Below the pieces are notes generated by a model that did not search any database, was not told where the DNA came from, and saw nothing but the letters and a program-made list of their open reading frames with translations. Shown piece after piece: positions 58,316-64,000 of a stretch of DNA of 64,000 nt. A program made the position numbers and the translations under genes. Each line of letters opens with the position of its first letter. Positions within the stretch are counted from its first letter, which is position 1. Source of the DNA: Selaginella moellendorffii (lineage: Eukaryota > Streptophyta > Lycopodiopsida > Selaginellales > Selaginellaceae); assembly GCF_000143415.4 (NCBI RefSeq), contig NW_003314261.1, positions 4,127,416-4,191,415 on the forward strand. The letters run 5' to 3'.

Positions 58316-60530
58316 TCATGTGGACATCATGAGCTGAAAAGCTTCGTTTTTGCACTCGTCTTGGAACTCGTAGCCCAATTCTACGGCACAACGCTTGAAC
58401 TCTTGCTCGTCTTCCGGAGGGACCTGGATGCCGATCAAAACGTTGGCCCCAACTTGGCCCTGCAAGGCGGCGCAGCGTCAAACCCACAAAAGCACGAGCA
58501 AAGCAAAGATCAAGCTCACCTGCGCCCTGTAATGGAAGAGACTGATGTTCCAGCGTGGTGTAAACGTGTCCAGAAACTTTCTCAGCGCCCCGGGCCTCTC
58601 TGGAAATATAAATCGGTACAAGAGCTCGTCCTTGAGAATGGCACGGCCACCGATCTACAAAACAAGAGGAGCTGTATAGAAAGATCACACCTGTGAAGAA
58701 GATGCTTACCAAATGCCGGAGATGATCCTTGACAAGGTCATTCGAAGTCATGTCAATTACCATAAGACCGGCCTCTTTCAATCGCCGTTTCAAAGCCTGA
58801 AGCTCTTGCTCCTTGTGAACACCCACGCTGAGACAATGCTTGTTAGTGGCAGCCGCGAGATTGAGAGACAAATACCTGCAGAGGACAAGGGCAGTTCGCG
58901 AATCAGAATAGCGATATCGAAACTCAGTGATGTTCACAGGCCCGACCTGCAAAACGATATTAGCATCAATCAAACATAGAAAATTGAAAGACTCACTTCT
59001 TCAACGAGTCTCTTGAACGATCCAGGTATTTCCGCCATGATAATCGCAAGAACAGCCTCCTTAGAAGCACCGACGTCGGCAAGCTCCGTTACAATCCTTA
59101 GCCTGTCAAAGTTCATGTTTGCACCACTAGTAACAGCAACCACTGCTTCCTTTTTCAAACCATAGTAGTTACAGTACGCCTTGGCACCAGCAATTGCCAA
59201 AGCTCCCGCAGGTTCTAGAATGCTTCTCTTCTCTTCAAACATGTCCTAAAAACCAAAGATCCATATGTTTTCTTAGTTAGAGTTGGACTCGCAAGCATGC
59301 GATACAGCTTACCTTGATAGCAGCACAAATGGCATCACGGCTCACAAGGACAATGCCATCCACGTATTCCCTGCAAAGCCTGAATGTCTCTTCTCCAACG
59401 AGCTTTACGGCGACACCATCTGCAAAAATCCCACAGTGATCTAGCTGCACCCGAGTTCCGTGGTGGAGGGACAATGCCATGGCGTTGGCATCCGTGGGCT
59501 CAACTCCAATTATTTGGACCTGGACAGAAAGCAAAAGTTAGAACACGAACAAATAGTAGCTAAGACTGCAAATCGACTTACTTCAGGTCTTATGCGTTTC
59601 ATATAGGCTGCTATACCAGCTATAAGTCCCCCTCCTCCAACTGGAACGAAAACTGCATGGAGCGGCCCTTGGTGTTGCCTAACGATCTCCATGCCGACAG
59701 TTCCCTGTCCAGCAATTATCTCTGGATTATCGAAGGGTGGAATAAAAATCCGTCCTTCCTCCAGGCTCCGTTGCTTTGCATACGCTTGAGCTTCATCGTA
59801 TGAATCACCGACGAGTACAACGGTGGCACCGAGACGCTTGACTGATTGCCACTGCAACTCACAATAACGCTGTTCGATTATCTCTGAAAACGAAAGGACC
59901 TTACCTTGATTTCTGGTGTGGTGACAGGCATCGCTATGACTGCATCGCAACCAAGCCTTTGAGCGGACAATGCAACTCCTTGCGCGTGGTTTCCCGCGGA
60001 AGAGCAGATCACTCCCTGGTCACGTTGCTCTTTTGTGAGCTGGACCATCATATTGTACGCCCCCCGCAGCTTGAAAGAAAAAACCTGACGATCCAAAGTG
60101 AGTCTACCATGGAAAAGTTTTGCAAGAACTCTACCGGCTGGAGATCCTCTCGCTTGAGCAAAACCTGGACACCCAGCTTTTCGCTCAGCTTCACCGCCGG
60201 CTCCAGTGGCGACTCGATCGCCACATCATACACATTGGCCGTCAAGATCTTCGTCAAGTAGGCCATGGAATCCCTCTCGCTAGATCCACCAAGCCTCGTC
60301 TTCTCCGAAATCCCACCTACAAATCCAGCTTCGTACTGCAGCGACTCCGCCGACGCCCTGATCACCGCATTGGAATGCTCCTGCTCGATCCGCGGCCATG
60401 TAGCTACACTCCCATTGCTGCTACGATCCGCACAGCAATTGATCAGAATCGCGCGCCCCCGCGCTGATCGCGAAATCCGACCGGACGGGCAGCGCGGCGC
60501 GAGCTGGAACGCCGGCGCCGTGGCCGCCAT
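58316..60530 (-). CDS. Biosynthetic threonine deaminase (plastid)
   Basis: A PLP enzyme converting threonine to 2-oxobutanoate, the first step of isoleucine synthesis, with allosteric isoleucine inhibition. The start at 60530 ([20 protein letters not shown]) is a Ser/Arg-rich plastid-type transit peptide. The catalytic domain shows [11 protein letters not shown], the PLP-Lys motif [23 protein letters not shown], the phosphate-binding GGGGLIAG, and [14 protein letters not shown] with [13 protein letters not shown]. Two C-terminal ACT-like regulatory domains follow ([20 protein letters not shown], ending [12 protein letters not shown] at 58316). About nine exons, introns 55-90 bp. A partial copy lies just downstream. 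Confidence 0.95.
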
Positions 60531-60611
60531 AGCTACCTGCGAACCAAACCCTCGCTAGAAGAACCCTAGCCCAACCAATGGCGCGAAAGAAGCTTTCATT
60601 TAGAAAAGTAT

Positions 60612-62566
60612 TTACAAAGCTCTACCATTTAAACAAAGGTCGATGTGAGTGTTAAACTTCGCATTGTCCTCCGGCTTGGTGGTGTCAAACGAAAACACTT
60701 GCGAGCAAATTGGACAGAAAGTCGATAGTGCCACTGTGACAAAACACAAGAACAAAGGAAGACCACGAAGAACAAGATGATCAATCCAAGAAGAAAGAAT
60801 AGAACCAATCGAGAACTTCATACCTGGTGCTTTGCTCTCCACGGTCCTCCTCTCCCTCTCCAGCTGAGCCTTCTTCTTCCTCTCGCGATCCCTCCTCCTC
60901 TCGTAGACTTTGAGCGGCGCCACTACCAGAGCTCGCGAGTGATCTCCTGGCTCGGGATCCAAGTCGATCAAACTCGTCCCTGGATCATCTCTATAGCCGT
61001 GTGACGGTTCCCCTCTCTCCATGCGTCCCTGGAAAACCACTAGACTCCCTGGCGAGACGATCTCCCGGCTAGCTTCTAGTTTTAGATCCACCATCTCCAT
61101 GTCACCTTGGTAAACTTCCAGTTCTAGACCCCCTGAAGAGACCCTGTCCCTGCTGCCTTGATAAGCTTCCAGTTCTAGACCCCCGGAAGAGATCCTGTCT
61201 TGATACACCGTCTCGTCGGCTAGATTCGAATTGCTTCGAGCATGCATTCCCGGATCGACCATCTCGTGTGTAGATTGTTTACTCGATCCGGTCTGGTGTA
61301 ACTTCTCGGATATCCTTGCGTTTTCTAGCAGCCTCCTTTCTCGCCTCCTGTCGATAAGACGCTCCTCCTCTTCTTCTGGTTCCGAGGCACACCAGTTTTT
61401 CCAGCCGATTATCACGTCAGGCATCGGTTTTCCCGCGGTCTCAACATTCTGAAGTATTCTAGTGTCTTTAGGAACCAAGCTTGCTTTCCGGAGTTTTCCT
61501 TTCTTCTCCAGGCCCCGGCTTTTCCCGAAAAACGAATCCAGTCGGGGAATTTTGAAGCTTACGTGTTTATCAACGCTGTTATTCGTGCGTTTGAATGACT
61601 CCGTTGGTGGTTCCTTGACATCTACACGAGAAAAAACAGGAAATTAAACATTCATTCACAAGTTTATAGATACCTTTCGTGAGAAGATCACTGCTTTCAC
61701 CGCTTTTCTTCGTCTTGCTACAATCAACGAAAGAAGTTTTAGATTCTTACTTCACAGAAAAAAGAAGAGAGAAAAAGGAAAGAAAAAAAAAATGCCTGAC
61801 ATGACACGAGCGCTGACAGTAGCATCCGGAAGAAATTCTTGAACGTCCTCGCACTCTCGAGACTGCAAATCGCAACAATAGAATTAGAAAACTTTCTGTG
61901 AAAGATAATGGTGTTCACTTCCGAGCAGCTCCCCTCCAAGAAAGAATGTTGGAGACGAATACCATAGCCATCCTCGGGCCTCTAAAAAACACATTTTTTT
62001 AGCAGAGTCAAGCAAGAGAAAGAGACAAAGTATCACCACCTCTTCATCTTGAAGCTCAGATTCTTTGATCTGGTCCACTTTCATCCTAAACAAATCCCCG
62101 TGATCACTGTATCAAAGAAAAGAAAAAAGCGAGGAATCACAAAGAGAAGCTAGAAGGCAGTGGCAACATACTTGTGATTCGCGTTCTCTTTAGTGACGAA
62201 CAAATGCGCGTGGATCATTTCGTGGAGCAGCGTCGATTTCACCTCGCCCAAGCTTCGCGATTTTAGAATCGGCTCCGACAGCCGAATCTGGCACCTTCCT
62301 GGACCGTAGAAGCACTCTCCAGCTTCGCTGGAACGAACCGAGACTTAGGGCTTATGCTCGAGAAGAAGAAGGAAGGAAGACAAACCATCGCACCTTGTTC
62401 TCCGGGAGCTCCATTCGACGCTACACCCTGCAAGCTCGCTCGCGAAGTAGAGATCATTGTAGTAACCGAAGAGCCTGTGTACATCCGGCCGCGAATACGC
62501 AATCCTCCCCGCTCCCAGCGCTTTGGCGCCCGATCGCGGTGGCAATCGCTGTGATTTCTTCGTCAT
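60612..62566 (-). CDS. SPRTN: SPRTN-like DNA-dependent metalloprotease
   Basis: SPRTN degrades DNA-protein crosslinks at replication forks. The start at 62566 (MTKKSQRLPPRSGAKALGAG) leads into the SprT domain: PDVHRLFGYYNDLYFASELA, GECFYGPGRCQIRLSEPILK and STLLHEMIHAHLFVTKENAN with the HEMIH zinc site, then DHGDLFRMKVDQI. Near the middle a PIP-like motif IPRLDSFFGK may bind PCNA. The C-terminus has a UBZ4-type ubiquitin-binding finger, CPICSQVF through FNTHIDLCLNG. The zinc-binding part after the protease domain is hard to see. Two imperfect repeats (SSGGLELE(A/V)YQG) lie in the linker. Splicing between 61900 and 61480 is uncertain. Confidence 0.85.
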
Positions 62567-62755
62567 CGCGTGGAATCCAGCCCTGCGCGCAGACGCCCTA
62601 CGCTACATTCTTTCCCCGCAAGAGGAAAACCGAGCGCCAAAACCCACACACACAAAACACTCACATCAATGGCGTGTCCAGCCACAGCCGCCGGATATCT
62701 CAAACCACAGCCGTCAGATCACCAAACGAATACCACGAACGGGAATGAGCCTTCA

Positions 62756-64000
62756 TTAAAAACTATCCTTAGTATCACCCGATTTTTCGTTCTTCACGGA
62801 TTTCCTCGAGCTTAGCATCGTTCTCTCGGCCTCTTTTTTTCGCTGGATCTCGAGCTTTCTCTGCCTGGTGAGCTCGGCAGTGGCTTCCAGCGCTTGCTTC
62901 CTTCGTCTCTGCCGCCTTCGATCGATATATCTCTCCATCGCGTTTGAAGGCTCCAGTTCCTCGATATCAGTCTCGTTCTCGTTCTCGCCATCTCTGCTCG
63001 TCACTGTCCATTCCACGGCCTCGATCACGTCCGAGGAAACCACCTCGATCGCGTTGTTGGTCCCGTTCTCCTCCGATTCCGAGTCCTCGGTGCTGCAAAG
63101 CTCGTTGTCTCCCTTGGCGCAAGGAACCGTCTTGCCGTCCCAGATTATGGCAACCTTGTCCGAGTCATTCGCCTCGCACTGCTCCTCCCAGGCACGCCTC
63201 ACGAAACGAGGCAGCGGACGAGCTACGTCTTCGTTGGACTTTGATGAATCCAGCACCTCAAAGCGCGTCGCACCAACTTTCCTAGCGTTGCCAGCTAAAA
63301 TCTGGTGCAAAAAACAGTCCTCAATGAATTTTCTCCAGCAATGCCCATAGAAAACCATACCTCGAGTTTGTAAGTTTGAAACTTTTCTTTTTTTTCTTCT
63401 TGGTTTTCTGTTTCCCCCTCTTGGTTTTCTTCCGGGTCTTGCTTTCCTAGAACCACTTTAATGCTCTCTCCTGTTCGTGGAATGTAGCCGAATGCTTCAC
63501 AGACGAATCCAGAGACGGTTTCATAGTGGTGCTCCTGGAGAAAACCACGTAAAATTCTGTCACGCTGAACAAAAGAGTACTGACCTCCGGGAATTTCACT
63601 TGCAAAGCCTCGGACAGATCCTCGATTGATGTATTAGCATCAACATCAAATACACCTTCAGCTCTTTGGACTACATAGCCCGTCTTTCGTCGTATCTCTT
63701 CCTATCGTCATAAAAAGACCATTTATAAGCTTCAGAAAACATCAGCAACAAGAACAAAGCAAAACCTTGGAATCGTTTTCGTCAAAAATTTCTCCAACAA
63801 TCTCCTCAACAACATCTTCCAGTGTTACAATCTGCAATAGAAGTGTATTATACTCCCGAAAAGAACTACGAAGATATGAAACGTACCCCAACGGTGCCAC
63901 CATACTCGTTCAGCACAATAGCCATATGTACTTTTCTAATACGAAATTCTCTCAGCAAATTCCATACGGACATCGAATCTGTAATAATCGTTTGCTCACA
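62756..64000 (-). CDS. CBS / CorC transporter-associated domain protein, 5' end beyond window
   Basis: The partial gene runs off the right edge. Visible exons encode SMSVWNLLREFRIRKVHMAI, VLNEYGGTVG, VTLEDVVEEIVGEIFDENDS (CBS pair end), then EIRRKTGYVVQRAEGVFDVD, the CorC_HlyC block YETVSGFVCEAFGYIPRTGE, ILAGNARKVGATRFEVL, and an Asp/Glu/Arg-rich tail ending SGDTKDSF at 62756. Plant homologues are plastid DUF21/CBS membrane proteins implicated in ion transport. The DUF21 membrane part lies outside. The stop is 190 bp upstream of the SPRTN start. Confidence 0.85.

Overview
This is nuclear DNA of a land plant, and the evidence points to a spikemoss-like lycophyte genome such as Selaginella (inference). 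It encodes a plant-type R2R3-MYB, biosynthetic threonine deaminase, pectin methylesterase, P-class PPR proteins and a DUF630/DUF632 protein. Most introns are only about 50-100 bp, with a few of 180-290 bp, and genes are packed 50-400 bp apart.

The first 14.8 kb is a decayed, repeat-rich block. It holds a Ty1/copia remnant on the minus strand (about 0.3-3.1 kb) and two Ty3/gypsy remnants on the plus strand (about 4.1-5.9 and 7.6-11.4 kb). Between and after them lie a 23-bp-period satellite-like array, a 212-bp tandem duplication, and degraded minus-strand gene pieces (a RING-finger-like gene and a WEE1-like kinase fragment). All retroelement frames carry stops or frameshifts.

From 16 kb to the end the window is gene-dense. 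In order: an unrecognised small plus-strand gene; a three-repeat paladin-like phosphatase; beta-tubulin with a leader intron; a small heat-shock protein; three consecutive P-class PPR genes; NOP2-like rRNA methyltransferase; ubinuclein (HIRA complex); PEX11; a DUF630/632 (NRG2/APSR1-like) protein; an AT-rich pectin methylesterase; SLU7 splicing factor; a MidA/NDUFAF7-like methyltransferase; prefoldin subunit 6; a Cys-rich ORF that runs in frame into an M18 aspartyl aminopeptidase-like gene; an R2R3-MYB; a threonine-deaminase pseudogene fragment followed by the intact gene; a SPRTN-like DNA-protein-crosslink protease; and a CBS/CorC-domain protein cut by the window edge.

The genes are unrelated in pathway. 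The striking property is compaction. Several pairs share short divergent promoters with telo-box-like motifs, for example PPR3/NOP2 and SLU7/NDUFAF7. Convergent neighbours touch or overlap in coding sequence: PPR1/PPR2 stop codons overlap by 4 nt, and NOP2/ubinuclein coding ends overlap by 23 nt. The most unusual locus is 50.8-53.5 kb. There, the choice between two splice donors 4 nt apart would give either a free Cys-rich protein or a Cys-rich/aminopeptidase fusion, and the aminopeptidase lacks its expected catalytic glutamate.
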